From Rosettibacter firmus (GTDB lineage Bacteria; Bacteroidota; Ignavibacteria; Ignavibacteriales; Melioribacteraceae): DNA of 64,000 nucleotides. A program made the translations under genes and the position numbers. Positions within the stretch are counted from its first letter, which is position 1. Each line of letters starts with the position of its first letter. The stretch covers positions 930,001 to 994,000 of the forward strand of contig NZ_JAYKGJ010000001.1 of the NCBI RefSeq assembly GCF_036860695.1. Direction: 5' to 3'. Under the pieces are notes generated by a model. That model made no database searches. It was given only the letters and a program-made list of their open reading frames with translations, and was not told the DNA's origin. Positions 20,959 to 30,479 of the stretch are shown piece after piece.

Positions 20959-21654
20959 TTAAAATTTTTTAGAAATATTTTCGATAATTATTAAAGTTTT
21001 ATAACGAATTTTCCAGAGCCACCAGTATAAAATTGTAAAAGAAATTAAAGATAAATAAAATATTAGTTGCATGTTTGCATTCATTTTAAAATCTACTACT
21101 GGACCCGCAGTATCATCATTAGCCGAACCTGGATGTAAGCCCGTCATTATTCTTGGCATAATAAAAATAAAGAAAGGAACAGTTAAAAAAGCGATAATAG
21201 AATATACAGCCGAAAGCCTTGCTCTTTTATCTTCGTTCTCAATTGCCGAGCGTAAAGCCAGTAGAGAACCATAAATGAGAAGAAGTATAAAAATGCTTGT
21301 TTCTCTTGGATCCCAGTGCCAGAAAGCTCCCCATGTAAATTTAGCCCAAATCGATCCAGTAACTGTTGCTAAAATACAAAATATCATTCCCAGTTGTAAT
21401 GCAGATGATGATTTTGCATCATCATCCAGATTTTTATTTCGTAAATATTTTATTCCATAAATCATTGCCATTAAAAAAGCAATAACAGAAATCCATGCTG
21501 TTGGAACATGAAAGAAAATAATTTTTGCTTTTTCTTCAAGTCCAGGAATGTTGGGAAACTCATACCAGTGTTGAGGTTGAGGCACTATTGGAAATGAAAT
21601 TCCAGCAATTATAACAAAAGACATCAATAAGAATAATATTATTTTCCAGACCAT
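20959..21654 (-). CDS. ccmC: Heme exporter CcmC
   Basis: 231 residues with six helices. The WWD-type heme site reads WGAFWHWDPRETS, flanked by histidine-bearing loops (IFFHVPTAW and MTGLHPGS). CcmC loads heme onto CcmE. It is the first gene of the visible ccmC-D-E-F-SPOR operon and is divergent from the RsbU-like gene across a 190-base region that must hold both promoters. Confidence 0.94.
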   Translation of the reverse strand: MVWKIILFLLMSFVIIAGISFPIVPQPQHWYEFPNIPGLEEKAKIIFFHVPTAWISVIAFLMAMIYGIKYLRNKNLDDDAKSSSALQLGMIFCILATVTGSIWAKFTWGAFWHWDPRETSIFILLLIYGSLLALRSAIENEDKRARLSAVYSIIAFLTVPFFIFIMPRIMTGLHPGSANDDTAGPVVDFKMNANMQLIFYLSLISFTILYWWLWKIRYKTLIIIENISKKF

Positions 21655-21844
21655 ATTTACACTTAATTTATTGATAAAGTATTCATTATTTAGGATAATT
21701 AGACAGCATTTCAGTTAGTTTTTCTCGAAAAATATAAAAGTAGATTATGATTTCCAAAGAATTAACTTTAATTTATTATTCAAAAAAATGGCACTTACCT
21801 TATATTTAATCGTCTAAAGAAATAAAGATAAAAGAGGAAAACAT

Positions 21845-22927
21845 TTGACTGATAGAAATCCTATAAAAAGGCTATTTGATCTTTATACAAGTGATTTAAG
21901 TTATCAGGAAATAGAAAAACTAATCAAGCAAGAAGCTAATGAAGTTTACGAATTCTTTAAGAGTGATATACCCAAACCCGACCCATCAAAAAATAAAATT
22001 ATAAAAGGATTTATCTTTGCCCGAAGTCTATTTAATGCATTTATATTGAGACTTTCTCCAGCAAGAAGAATTTTTTACTTAATAGCTTTATTCTTTTTTA
22101 TAATCAGCTATTCAGAACCAAATTCATTATATCTGCTTTGCTCATTTTTAATTCTCAATCTACTTTTAGCATTTGAACTTGCCGATAAATTAACTGCAAA
22201 AAGTGAACTTGAAGTAGCAAGAAAAATTCAATTCGATTTAATTCCAGATTTTTCCACACAAATTAATAATTACAAAGTAGCAACTTTTTACGAACCAGCT
22301 CGAGAAGTGGGAGGAGATTATTTTGATATCATCCAAAAAAATGATAAAACTTATGTAATTGTAGGTGATATTTCAGGTAAAGGAATGGCTGCTGCTCTTC
22401 ATATGGTTCGAGTGCAATCCATTATCTATTTTCTACTTGATTCATTTTCTGATGTAAAAGAAATAATTATAAATCTTAAAAAATACTTTTCTAAAAAATT
22501 GAGCCGTGAATTTTTTCTGACTATAATAATTGCTTCAATTGAAAATGATGGTAAAATTAATATTGTGCGAGCTGGTCACCCTCCTGCAATTTATTATAAA
22601 CATAACAGCAAAGAATTTATTGATATCAGTCCATCTGGAATTGCAATTGGAATGAACGATAAAGGTTTATTTGAAAAAATAATAGAAACTCATCAAATAA
22701 CACCTGAAGTCAATGACATTATAGTTTTCTATTCAGATGGGATTTTAGAAAGTATGAATATTTTTAAAAATATGTTCGGTTTAGAAAATTTGAAAAAAGT
22801 AATTCAAAATAATGTTGAAAAATCCCCTGAAGAAATAAAAAATGCAATACTTAACTCACTCTATCTATTCCGTGGGAATGCAATTCAAAATGACGACTTA
22901 ACATTAGTTATTATGAAACGAACTTAA
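21845..22927 (+). CDS. RsbU/SpoIIE-type PP2C serine phosphatase, membrane-associated
   Basis: 360 residues from a TTG start with a strong Shine-Dalgarno (GAGGAAAACAT). The N-terminal ~75 residues are soluble, followed by two hydrophobic helices (~78-115). The PP2C-like domain has AREVGGDYFDII, VIVGDISGKGMAAALHM, RAGHPPAIYYK, FYSDGILESMN and QNDDLTLVIMK, so all metal-binding aspartates are present. Such phosphatases dephosphorylate a STAS anti-anti-sigma factor in partner switching. The matching kinase type is encoded nearby (24.5 kb), but no STAS gene is in the window. Its stop overlaps the convergent Sel1 gene. Confidence 0.9.
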   Translation: MTDRNPIKRLFDLYTSDLSYQEIEKLIKQEANEVYEFFKSDIPKPDPSKNKIIKGFIFARSLFNAFILRLSPARRIFYLIALFFFIISYSEPNSLYLLCSFLILNLLLAFELADKLTAKSELEVARKIQFDLIPDFSTQINNYKVATFYEPAREVGGDYFDIIQKNDKTYVIVGDISGKGMAAALHMVRVQSIIYFLLDSFSDVKEIIINLKKYFSKKLSREFFLTIIIASIENDGKINIVRAGHPPAIYYKHNSKEFIDISPSGIAIGMNDKGLFEKIIETHQITPEVNDIIVFYSDGILESMNIFKNMFGLENLKKVIQNNVEKSPEEIKNAILNSLYLFRGNAIQNDDLTLVIMKRT

Positions 22928-24474
22928 TCAACATCAAGTAGTTGAAATTCTTCATCTGAAGGTCTTAACTCATCATACATTTTTTTAAGAGAATTAAAAG
23001 CTGTTTGGTTTCCTCTTTGAGCTGCTCGTCTATATAATTTTGCAGCAATTCCTTTTTCTTCTTTTACACCAATCCCTTTTTCATAACAATAACCCAGATA
23101 AGTTTCTGCAAGCACCGAGCCTTCTTCTGCAGCATTTTTTAGAATATTAATTTGTTCTTCAACATTATTTCTAAATGTTGTATCGACAATTTGTGCAAAT
23201 GCAATTCGAATTAATGCTTCTTTGCTACTCAGTCTTCTGGCAATTTCCCAGTATTCAATAGCTTTCTTAAGATCCTTTTTAACCAGCGAACCTGAGCTAT
23301 AACATAAACCTAATTCAATTATCGAAAGCAGATGATTCTGTAAGGCTGCATTTTTCAGAAGTTCAAGTGCTTCCTGATCCGATATTAAATTTAATAAACC
23401 AAGTGCTGCAAGACCTGCAGTAACATACATTGCATCAGTATTTTTCCTATTTACATTTTCTTTAAGTACATTACCAAAATTTTCATCTGCAATCATCTTA
23501 AAAAGTCTTTCACCAGCTTTATAAGAACCCAAACGATATGCATGTAAATAGTTAGTCGATGCTTTAATTAAATTTTTTTCAAACATAAATCCTTTTTCAT
23601 AACACAATCCAATTACATAAATTGCTTCTGGACTTCCGTTTTCTGCAGCAAAAAGTAAAATTCCTTTTCCTGTTGTATCAGCTAAATTCAAATTTTCTTT
23701 TGCTTCATCAATTCCAAAATATTTTTTCAAATCTTTTACCTTGCCATCAAGCAATTTACTTATATCAACATTTTCTTCCTTTGTACTATCATCATCAAAA
23801 TTATAATATTCTAAATCCCACTCAGAACTTATTAAACGAGAATCTTCATTAACCTCTACAGTTTGAGATTTTGTTTGTGTTGTATCTTCATAAAAAGTAA
23901 AGCCACTTTTTTTCATCTGTTCAATTGCTTCTTTAGCAGGCAGATAACCTTTTTTAGCAGAACTTTGAAAAAGTTGATAAGCTTTGTTATAATTTTTATT
24001 TACGATTAAATTATCAACCAACATCAAACCATAAGCAAATTCAGCTTCTGGTAAACCAGCATTTGCTGCACTCTTAAAATTAAGATAAGCTTCAAATGGA
24101 TTCCATGGAACACCGATTCCATTATATAAAAGAATACCATAATTAAATTTTGCTACAGGAAGATTTTGATCTACAGCTTTTCTAATCCAGTAAATTGCTT
24201 TTACTGTATCTGGCGGAAAACCCTGACCAAGCAAATATCTCAAACCCAGCTCATGTTGAGCAAAAGGATCACCTCTATTTGCTTCTGTTACAAGTAAATA
24301 TCCTGCAAGCAATGAATAGGAAGGATATTTGGCTTTAAAATAAGTTCTTCGTGTTTGATTTGATTTAAATGCCTGACTTCTTAAAGTATCGTACTGTGTA
24401 TAATACTGTGCATTAACAGATCCAGTTAATATACTTAATAACGTGATTAATAAGAGAAGAGAATTAGTTTTCAT
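22924..24474 (-). CDS. Secreted Sel1-like repeat protein
   Basis: 516 residues. A signal peptide ends near VNAQYY. At least six Sel1/TPR-like repeats are visible, for example QHELGLRYLLGQGFP, AKFNYGILLYNGIGVPWN, AIYVIGLCYEKGFMFEKN and AETYLGYCYEKGIGVKEE. They are separated by an acidic, repeat-free insert at roughly 195-250. Sel1 solenoids mediate protein contacts, often in envelope signalling. The partner is unknown. The stop shares bases with that of the convergent phosphatase gene. It lies 6 bases downstream of the RsbW-like gene, suggesting one transcript. Confidence 0.85.
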   Translation of the reverse strand: MKTNSLLLLITLLSILTGSVNAQYYTQYDTLRSQAFKSNQTRRTYFKAKYPSYSLLAGYLLVTEANRGDPFAQHELGLRYLLGQGFPPDTVKAIYWIRKAVDQNLPVAKFNYGILLYNGIGVPWNPFEAYLNFKSAANAGLPEAEFAYGLMLVDNLIVNKNYNKAYQLFQSSAKKGYLPAKEAIEQMKKSGFTFYEDTTQTKSQTVEVNEDSRLISSEWDLEYYNFDDDSTKEENVDISKLLDGKVKDLKKYFGIDEAKENLNLADTTGKGILLFAAENGSPEAIYVIGLCYEKGFMFEKNLIKASTNYLHAYRLGSYKAGERLFKMIADENFGNVLKENVNRKNTDAMYVTAGLAALGLLNLISDQEALELLKNAALQNHLLSIIELGLCYSSGSLVKKDLKKAIEYWEIARRLSSKEALIRIAFAQIVDTTFRNNVEEQINILKNAAEEGSVLAETYLGYCYEKGIGVKEEKGIAAKLYRRAAQRGNQTAFNSLKKMYDELRPSDEEFQLLDVD

Positions 24475-24480
24475 TAAAAA

Positions 24481-24897
24481 TTATATAAGCCATTTTTTTA
24501 ATATGAAATAATTTTTGCCATTTACTGAAAAGTAATCAAGTTCATCCATCAATTGCTGAATTATATATAATCCCATACCACTTTCTGGTAAACTATCCAG
24601 ATCCTCTGGATTAAAATCCAGATTCTTTATTTCGAGATTTTCTCTTGGAAGTCCTTCATCAATAATATTTACCTCTACAAATTCTTTATCTTTAAAAACT
24701 TTAACACATATTAACTTTCCATTTTCCCCTTTATAAGCATGTTTAATAACATTATTTAAGGCTTCCGTTAGACAAATATTGAAGGCATTACGGATTAATT
24801 CTTCTACTCCCTCGTCGGAAAGAAATTTTGTAACGGTTTCGCTTACCTTTTCAACTTCATCATAATCGCTTGTTATGTTAATTTCTATTTCATTCAC
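24481..24897 (-). CDS. RsbW-like anti-sigma factor serine kinase (HATPase)
   Basis: 138 residues, GHKL fold. N box TEALNNVIKHAYKG, G1 box NIIDEGLP and G2 box ESGMGLYIIQQLMDEL are all present. This fits RsbW/SpoIIAB-type kinases, which bind a sigma factor and phosphorylate a STAS antagonist. With the RsbU-like phosphatase 1.5 kb away it suggests a partner-switch module. The antagonist and the target must be elsewhere. The gene leads a two-gene transcript with the Sel1 protein. Confidence 0.88.
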   Translation of the reverse strand: MNEIEINITSDYDEVEKVSETVTKFLSDEGVEELIRNAFNICLTEALNNVIKHAYKGENGKLICVKVFKDKEFVEVNIIDEGLPRENLEIKNLDFNPEDLDSLPESGMGLYIIQQLMDELDYFSVNGKNYFILKKWLI

Positions 24898-25047
24898 ATA
24901 AGTTTTTTATTTTGTTCAATATTAATATAAAAAAGTGTTATATCAGTATAAAGAAATTGTAAACAGGAATTAATTTATTATTTTTATTCAAGATAAAATC
25001 TTTATAACATATTTTTATAGGGATCAAAACTAAATTGTGAGAGTTCT

Positions 25048-25818
25048 ATGAAAATAGTTTTTATTGGAACCAGTTCTGGCAGAACAAGTCTGCGAAGATT
25101 TCATTCATCATTTTTAATTAAATCAAAAAAATATAATCTATTAATAGATGCAGGAGATGGTATTTCAAAAGCACTTTTAAAATGTAAAATAGATTACAAT
25201 TCCATAGATGCAATTTTGTTTTCACATTATCATGCCGACCACTTTACTGGAATAGGAGCATTAATTACTCAAATGAAATTAATTGGTAGAACAAAAATCT
25301 TAACAATTTATACACACAAAAATTTAATTCAGCCACTAAACAACTTAATTGATTCTGTTTACATGTTTAAAGAAAATTTAGGTTTTGAGCTTGATATAAT
25401 TGGCTTTGACTTCGATGAAAAAATCAGAATAAATAATAATCTAAATTTTACTGCTCGACATAATTCGCATATTCAACAGAAAGAATTTCTTTCAAATTAT
25501 CCATCTGAAATATTTGTATCATCAAGTTTTCTTTTTGAAATCGAGAATAAAAAAATATTCTATAGTTCTGATATTGGTACCAGCAATGATTTATACCTGT
25601 TCGAAAATGCAAAACCAGATTTTATGATAACAGAAACAATGCACATAGCTACGGATGATATTTACGAAGCTTTTAAAAAAATTAAACCCAGAAAAATATT
25701 TTTGACTCATATCGACGAACCTCAAGAAAAAGATTTAAACAAATGGTACCGTAATTTGCCATCAAAAGACAAAAGCAAAATAATCGTTTGCTCAGATGGT
25801 CTGGAATTTAAGCTTTAG
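25048..25818 (+). CDS. Metallo-beta-lactamase-fold hydrolase (RNase Z-like group)
   Basis: 256 residues. The metal motif H60-YHADH (HxHxDH) follows LLIDAGDG. Later ligand-type segments are FTARHNSH, FYSSDIGTSND and FLTHIDEP. The overall order resembles the ElaC/RNase Z branch of the family, but the RNase Z exosite arm is not evident, so tRNA processing should not be assumed. It appears monocistronic, with GAGAG before the ATG. Confidence 0.85.
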   Translation: MKIVFIGTSSGRTSLRRFHSSFLIKSKKYNLLIDAGDGISKALLKCKIDYNSIDAILFSHYHADHFTGIGALITQMKLIGRTKILTIYTHKNLIQPLNNLIDSVYMFKENLGFELDIIGFDFDEKIRINNNLNFTARHNSHIQQKEFLSNYPSEIFVSSSFLFEIENKKIFYSSDIGTSNDLYLFENAKPDFMITETMHIATDDIYEAFKKIKPRKIFLTHIDEPQEKDLNKWYRNLPSKDKSKIIVCSDGLEFKL

Positions 25819-25898
25819 TTATTAAGTTGATGATTTTTTATTTCTGCAATTATTTAATTGTAAAACCTTATTTTTAAATGGTTAATTAGAATTTATTT

Positions 25899-26996
25899 AT
25901 GAGCATAGAAGAATTTCAAAAGAAGTTTGGTATTATTGGAAAATCAAAAGAAATTAGAGATTTGATTGATATAACAATGCAGGTAGCTCAATCTGATATT
26001 ACTGTTCTCATAACAGGTGAGAGCGGTGTAGGTAAAGAAGTATTTGCAAGAGCTATTCACGGCTTCAGTAAAAGAGCTAATAAAGTTCTTGTTAGTGTTA
26101 ACTGTGGTGCAATTCCCGAAGGAATTTTAGAGAGTGAATTATTTGGTCATAAAAAAGGAGCTTTTACTGGTGCAATAGAAGATAGAAAGGGATATTTTGA
26201 AATTGCCGATGGTGGAACTCTCTTTCTTGATGAGATTGCAGAAATGCCTTTAACTACACAGGTCAAGCTTTTAAGAGTACTCGAAACAAAAGAATTTATG
26301 AGAATCGGGGGCGAAACCGTAACAAAAGTTGATGTTCGAATTATTGCAGCTACTAATAAAGATCTCCAGCAAGAAGTAGATTCAAAAAAATTTAGAAGCG
26401 ATTTATATTTTCGATTAAAAGCCGTAACTCTAAACATTCCTCCACTTAGAAATAGAAAAGCAGATATAATTGAATTAGCAAATCAATTCTTAAAAAACTT
26501 CTCGGAACACAACAATATACCTTTACCAAAACTTACCAAAGATGCAGAAGAAATTTTAATAAATTATCACTGGCCTGGTAATATCCGAGAACTAAAAAAT
26601 GTAATTGAAACAGCAGTTGCACTTAACAAAGATGGTATAATAGATGCCGACTCTATTTATCCATTACTTGAATTTAAAAAAGAAGAAATTCGAAATTTAC
26701 CTGTTCATCTGAATCGTTCGCCAGAAGCCTTAGATAGAGAAATGATTTATAGAGCTTTAATTGAAATAAAAAAGGACTTAATGGATTTAAAACAAATTGC
26801 ATTGAATCATAATCAAGATGTAAATTATAGACCCATAAATTTTCAAAATGATGAAATTCTTCCTCTTAATGAACTTGAAAAAAGAGCAATAATTAATGCT
26901 ATGAAGTTTACACATAATAATAAAAGAGAAGCTGCGAAACTTCTCAATATTAGTGAAAGAACTCTGTATAGAAAATTGAAAGAATATGGTATTTAA
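25899..26996 (+). CDS. Sigma54-dependent transcription activator without receiver domain (PspF-like architecture)
   Basis: 365 residues. The AAA+ domain starts almost at the N-terminus. Walker A is GESGVGKE (40-47), the sigma54-contact loop is GAFTGA (87-92), Walker B is GTLFLDEIAEMP, and a WPGNIRELKNVIE segment follows. A ~90-residue linker leads to a Fis-type helix-turn-helix (KREAAKLLNISERTLYRKLKEYGI). There is no receiver, GAF or PAS domain, so control must come from a separate protein or from expression level. It overlaps the lptE-like gene by 11 bases and heads a four-gene operon. Confidence 0.92.
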   Translation: MSIEEFQKKFGIIGKSKEIRDLIDITMQVAQSDITVLITGESGVGKEVFARAIHGFSKRANKVLVSVNCGAIPEGILESELFGHKKGAFTGAIEDRKGYFEIADGGTLFLDEIAEMPLTTQVKLLRVLETKEFMRIGGETVTKVDVRIIAATNKDLQQEVDSKKFRSDLYFRLKAVTLNIPPLRNRKADIIELANQFLKNFSEHNNIPLPKLTKDAEEILINYHWPGNIRELKNVIETAVALNKDGIIDADSIYPLLEFKKEEIRNLPVHLNRSPEALDREMIYRALIEIKKDLMDLKQIALNHNQDVNYRPINFQNDEILPLNELEKRAIINAMKFTHNNKREAAKLLNISERTLYRKLKEYGI

Positions 26997-27489
26997 AAAA
27001 ATATATATACTATTATTATTAATAGGTTTGACAAGTTGTAGGTATTCTTTTACAGGTGCTTCGGTTCCACCACATTTAAAAACTATTGCAATTACAACTT
27101 TTATTGATAGAAGTGGTTCAGGAGAGCCAGACTTAAGCAATAAATTTACAAATCAATTAATTCAAAAATTTATTAATGATAATACATTGCAGGTGACAGA
27201 TAAATCTAACTCTGATTGTCTTATAGAAGGAACAATAACTTCTCTTTCAGATGCACCTGCAGTTATTTCGGGCAACGAAACAATTACAACACAAAGAATT
27301 ACAATTAATGTTCGTGTTATTTATAAAGATTTAGTAAAACGTCAGACAATATTTGAAAGAGACTTTTCTAATTACACAGATTATAAAATAGATGCTTCTA
27401 ATATTATCAATCTCCGCAAAACCGCAATTGATGAAACAATTGATAAAATTACAGAAGATATTCTTCTTGGCGTCGTTTCTAACTGGTAA
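26986..27489 (+). CDS. lptE: LptE-like lipoprotein (LPS assembly)
   Basis: 167 residues. A short signal with lipobox GLTSC leads into RYSFTGASVPPHLKTIAITTF, the pattern of the Bacteroidota-type LptE family. It continues with LSNKFTNQLIQKFINDNTL and LIEGTITSL. LptE partners LptD in placing lipopolysaccharide in the outer leaflet. LptD is not in this window. The start lies inside the end of the sigma54 activator gene, and the next gene encodes a glycosyltransferase. Confidence 0.82.
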   Translation: MVFKKIYILLLLIGLTSCRYSFTGASVPPHLKTIAITTFIDRSGSGEPDLSNKFTNQLIQKFINDNTLQVTDKSNSDCLIEGTITSLSDAPAVISGNETITTQRITINVRVIYKDLVKRQTIFERDFSNYTDYKIDASNIINLRKTAIDETIDKITEDILLGVVSNW

Positions 27490-27506
27490 AATAAGAGGTT
27501 ACAACT

Positions 27507-28976
27507 ATGGCAATTGATGAAATAATTTTGTTTGCATACATCTTTTCTTTAACAATTCTTCTTTTCTTTGGAAGTCACGGATTTATTATGATTTACTATC
27601 ATCAAAAGTATAGAAGAAAAAGTCACATTGCTAAAGAAAGTATTCCCGAGGAAATGGTCACAATACAACTTCCACTTTATAACGAAGTTTATGTTGTTGA
27701 AAGATTAATAAACGCTGTTTGTCAGATAGATTATCCAAAAGACAAAATGGAAATTCAGGTGCTTGACGATTCAACTGATGAGACTGTAGATGTAGTAGCA
27801 AGATTAGTAAAACAAAAACAGGAAGAAGGATTTGATATTAAACATATTCGTCGTTCAAATCGAGAAGGATTTAAAGCTGGTGCACTTAAAGAAGGATTAA
27901 AAACAGCAAAAGGAAAATACATTGCTATTTTTGATGCGGATTTTATTCCTAAAAGAGATTTTCTTAAAAATACACTTCGTTATTTCTATGATGATAAAGT
28001 CGGTATGGTTCAAACTCGCTGGGAACATTTGAATGAAGATTATTCTCTGCTTACAAAAATTCAAGCCTTAGCACTTGATGGTCATTTTGTAATTGAGCAA
28101 ACCGTAAGAAATAAAGCTGGATTTTTTATTAACTTCAATGGAACAGGTGGCGTATGGCGTAAGGACTGTATTGAAGATGCTGGTAATTGGGAAGGTGATA
28201 CTTTAACTGAAGATTTAGACCTTAGTTATCGTGCTCAACTAAAAGGATGGAAATTTGTCTTCTTAAGGGATTTTACCACACCAGCAGAACTTCCTGCTGA
28301 AATGAATGCTCTTAAAGCTCAACAATTTAGATGGACTAAAGGAGCAATTGAAACTGCTAAAAAAATTCTTCCATTAGTATGGAAATCAAATATCCCACTG
28401 AAATTAAAAATTCATTCGACATTTCATTTAACAAACAATATCGTTTTCCCATTTATTCTTCTTGCTGGAATATTAAATGTACCTTTAATATTTATAAAAA
28501 ATGCTGGACCATACTGGAGTTTCTTTAACATAATGGCAGTTTTTGTTATCGCTTTCATAGGTTCTTTCTTATTCTATATGTTTTCACAAAAAGATGTGCA
28601 TCCAGATTGGAGAAAAAGAATTGCTTTATTCCCACTATTTATGGCTGGAAGTATGGGCTTAGCTCTTAATAATACACGGGCTGTTATAGAAGGATTATTG
28701 AATAGAAAAAGTGAATTTGTAAGAACACCTAAATTCAGAGTCGAAAGTAAAAAAGATACTGTTATAAAAAATAAATATTTAAAAAACATAAAAATTCAGG
28801 CTTCCACTTATGTTGAACTCATCCTGGCTATTTATTGTCTTATTGGAGTAATTGCTTCAATCTATTTTATGGAAATTGCTGCACTTCCATTCCAATTAAT
28901 GTTTTTTACTGGATTTGCAAGTGTTTCAATTTTGTCGCTTAGACAGGCATTCTTAAAAAAACGGCAGATAAATTGA
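27507..28976 (+). CDS. Processive family-2 glycosyltransferase (cellulose synthase-like)
   Basis: 489 residues. An N-terminal helix is followed by a GT-A domain with LDDSTDET, IFDADFIPKRD (metal-binding DxD), TEDLDLSYRAQLKGWK (catalytic base region) and the processive signature QQFRWTKG (QxxRW). Helices follow at the C-terminus. This is the layout of membrane beta-glycan synthases such as CslA-type mannan or glucan synthases. The donor sugar and product are not determinable here. There is no PilZ domain. The gene shares an operon with the LptE-like and TPR genes. Confidence 0.88.
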   Translation: MAIDEIILFAYIFSLTILLFFGSHGFIMIYYHQKYRRKSHIAKESIPEEMVTIQLPLYNEVYVVERLINAVCQIDYPKDKMEIQVLDDSTDETVDVVARLVKQKQEEGFDIKHIRRSNREGFKAGALKEGLKTAKGKYIAIFDADFIPKRDFLKNTLRYFYDDKVGMVQTRWEHLNEDYSLLTKIQALALDGHFVIEQTVRNKAGFFINFNGTGGVWRKDCIEDAGNWEGDTLTEDLDLSYRAQLKGWKFVFLRDFTTPAELPAEMNALKAQQFRWTKGAIETAKKILPLVWKSNIPLKLKIHSTFHLTNNIVFPFILLAGILNVPLIFIKNAGPYWSFFNIMAVFVIAFIGSFLFYMFSQKDVHPDWRKRIALFPLFMAGSMGLALNNTRAVIEGLLNRKSEFVRTPKFRVESKKDTVIKNKYLKNIKIQASTYVELILAIYCLIGVIASIYFMEIAALPFQLMFFTGFASVSILSLRQAFLKKRQIN

Positions 28977-29633
28977 GTGATTAAAAAAAATTTTACAAAT
29001 GATAAGATAAAATTAATTTATGAATTTAATCCCAGTTCACCACTCTTTGCACGTGTTGCATCTATTCTAATTGAAGAAGGTTCAATCTTAGAAGCTATAA
29101 AAATTTTAGAAAATGGAACAAAACAATATCCTGATTATCCTTCTGCATATTTTATTCTTGCTATTGCTAAAGCATATACTGGTAACGAAAAAGAAGCAAT
29201 TGAATTAATCAATAAAGGAAACTCATTCATCAATTCTAATGAAACCAGAGAACATTATATACAGGTTATAAAAGAAATTGTTGAAGAAAGAGATTCATTA
29301 AAAGATGTAAAAAAGAAAGCTATCTGGGAAGAAGAAAAATCAAGCTATGTTGATTCAATTGAAGATCGTCTGGAAGTATTAGCAGAACAATTAAGTAAGG
29401 CAAGAATAAATTATGTTCCCGAAATTGATTCACAAACTGAAATAGAAATTCCAGAATATAAAGGGAAAAAAATCATATCCGAAACACTTGCAAAAATTTA
29501 TGAATCACAAAAAAATTATAAAGAAGCAATTTCTATCTATAAAGAACTAATAAAAATTCATCCCGAAAAAACTGATTATTATAAAAACAAGATTAAAGAA
29601 ATAAGCGAAATAATTGACACTGGCTTAGTTTGA
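28977..29633 (+). CDS. TPR-repeat protein
   Basis: 218 residues from a GTG start immediately after the glycosyltransferase stop (TGA then GTG). Tetratricopeptide-like pairs are visible near residues 25-80 (LARVASILIEEGSILEAIKILENG... continuing in AYFILAIAKAYTGNEKEAIELI) and at 165-200 (SETLAKIYESQKNYKEAISIYKELI). A charged linker separates them. There is no signal peptide. It may be a cytoplasmic scaffold for the membrane glycosyltransferase, by context only. Confidence 0.75.
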   Translation: MIKKNFTNDKIKLIYEFNPSSPLFARVASILIEEGSILEAIKILENGTKQYPDYPSAYFILAIAKAYTGNEKEAIELINKGNSFINSNETREHYIQVIKEIVEERDSLKDVKKKAIWEEEKSSYVDSIEDRLEVLAEQLSKARINYVPEIDSQTEIEIPEYKGKKIISETLAKIYESQKNYKEAISIYKELIKIHPEKTDYYKNKIKEISEIIDTGLV

Positions 29634-29870
29634 AAGTCTTACAAAAAAAGTAATAACATTACCTTAAGTTCATACTCAACTTTTGTTCTAATTTTCAAAA
29701 ATAAATATAGAAATTAATGACTAACCTAAAAATTAAAGTAACATAAATATTTAATTGAATAATGATTCATCGAGAATTGAATTTGATATTTTTTCTTTTA
29801 AATCAGATAATTTTTCACATTAGTTTGTAAACATATATTTTTACAACTCACAATAATTTTTCTGTAAACT

Positions 29871-30479
29871 ATGATAAATATCTATCCGAAGCTTCCAGTA
29901 CAATTTTATATAAGAGATGTTCATACAGTTGCAAAAGAATTATTGGGGAAATTATTTGTTCGAAGAATTAATAAAAAATACTTAATCGGAAAAATTGTTG
30001 AAGTAGAAGCTTATGATGGCAGGATTGATGAAGCAGCCCATTCATTTAATGGCAAAACCAAACGAAATGAAATTATGTTTCAAGGTGGAGGAAAGCTCTA
30101 TGTTTATTTTACTTATGGAATGCACTTTTGTTCTAATGTTGTTACAGGTCAACCAGACGAAGGCACTGCAGTTCTTCTTCGTGCATTAGAACCACTTCAA
30201 GGAATTGACATTATGGCGATGAATCGCTATGGCAAAAAAAATATAACTCATAAAGAATTAATTAATCTAACAAATGGTCCTGCAAAAATTTGTCAAGCAT
30301 TTAATATTGGTAGAAAAGAAAATGGAATTCTACTTACAGAAAATGAAATCTACATTTTAGAACAACCAATATTAAAAGATGAACAAATTGGAGTTTCTAA
30401 AAGGATAGGAATAAAAAAATCTGTAGATTTACCATGGCGTTATTTTATTAAAGATAATCCTTTTGTATCTAAAACATGA
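29871..30479 (+). CDS. mpg: 3-methyladenine DNA glycosylase (AAG/MPG family)
   Basis: 202 residues, full length for the bacterial AAG family. The active-site segment EVEAYDGRIDEAAHSFNGKT has the catalytic glutamate at about E46. It is followed by RNEIMFQGGGKLYVYFTYGMHFCSNVV and NGPAKICQAFNI. It removes alkylated purines and starts base-excision repair. The 237 bases upstream contain no gene that I can support. Its stop overlaps the next gene by 4 bases. Confidence 0.95.
   Translation: MINIYPKLPVQFYIRDVHTVAKELLGKLFVRRINKKYLIGKIVEVEAYDGRIDEAAHSFNGKTKRNEIMFQGGGKLYVYFTYGMHFCSNVVTGQPDEGTAVLLRALEPLQGIDIMAMNRYGKKNITHKELINLTNGPAKICQAFNIGRKENGILLTENEIYILEQPILKDEQIGVSKRIGIKKSVDLPWRYFIKDNPFVSKT

Noticed and set aside
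21789-21804. TGGCAC-N5-TTAT resembling a sigma54 -24/-12 promoter upstream of the RsbU-like gene
   Set aside because: The -24 half fits but the -12 half lacks GC, and an AT-rich leader gives such matches by chance.
29634-29870. 237-base gap before mpg searched for RNA genes or small proteins
   Set aside because: Only AT-rich sequence and a 22-codon frame without a ribosome site, and no tRNA-like or structured element.
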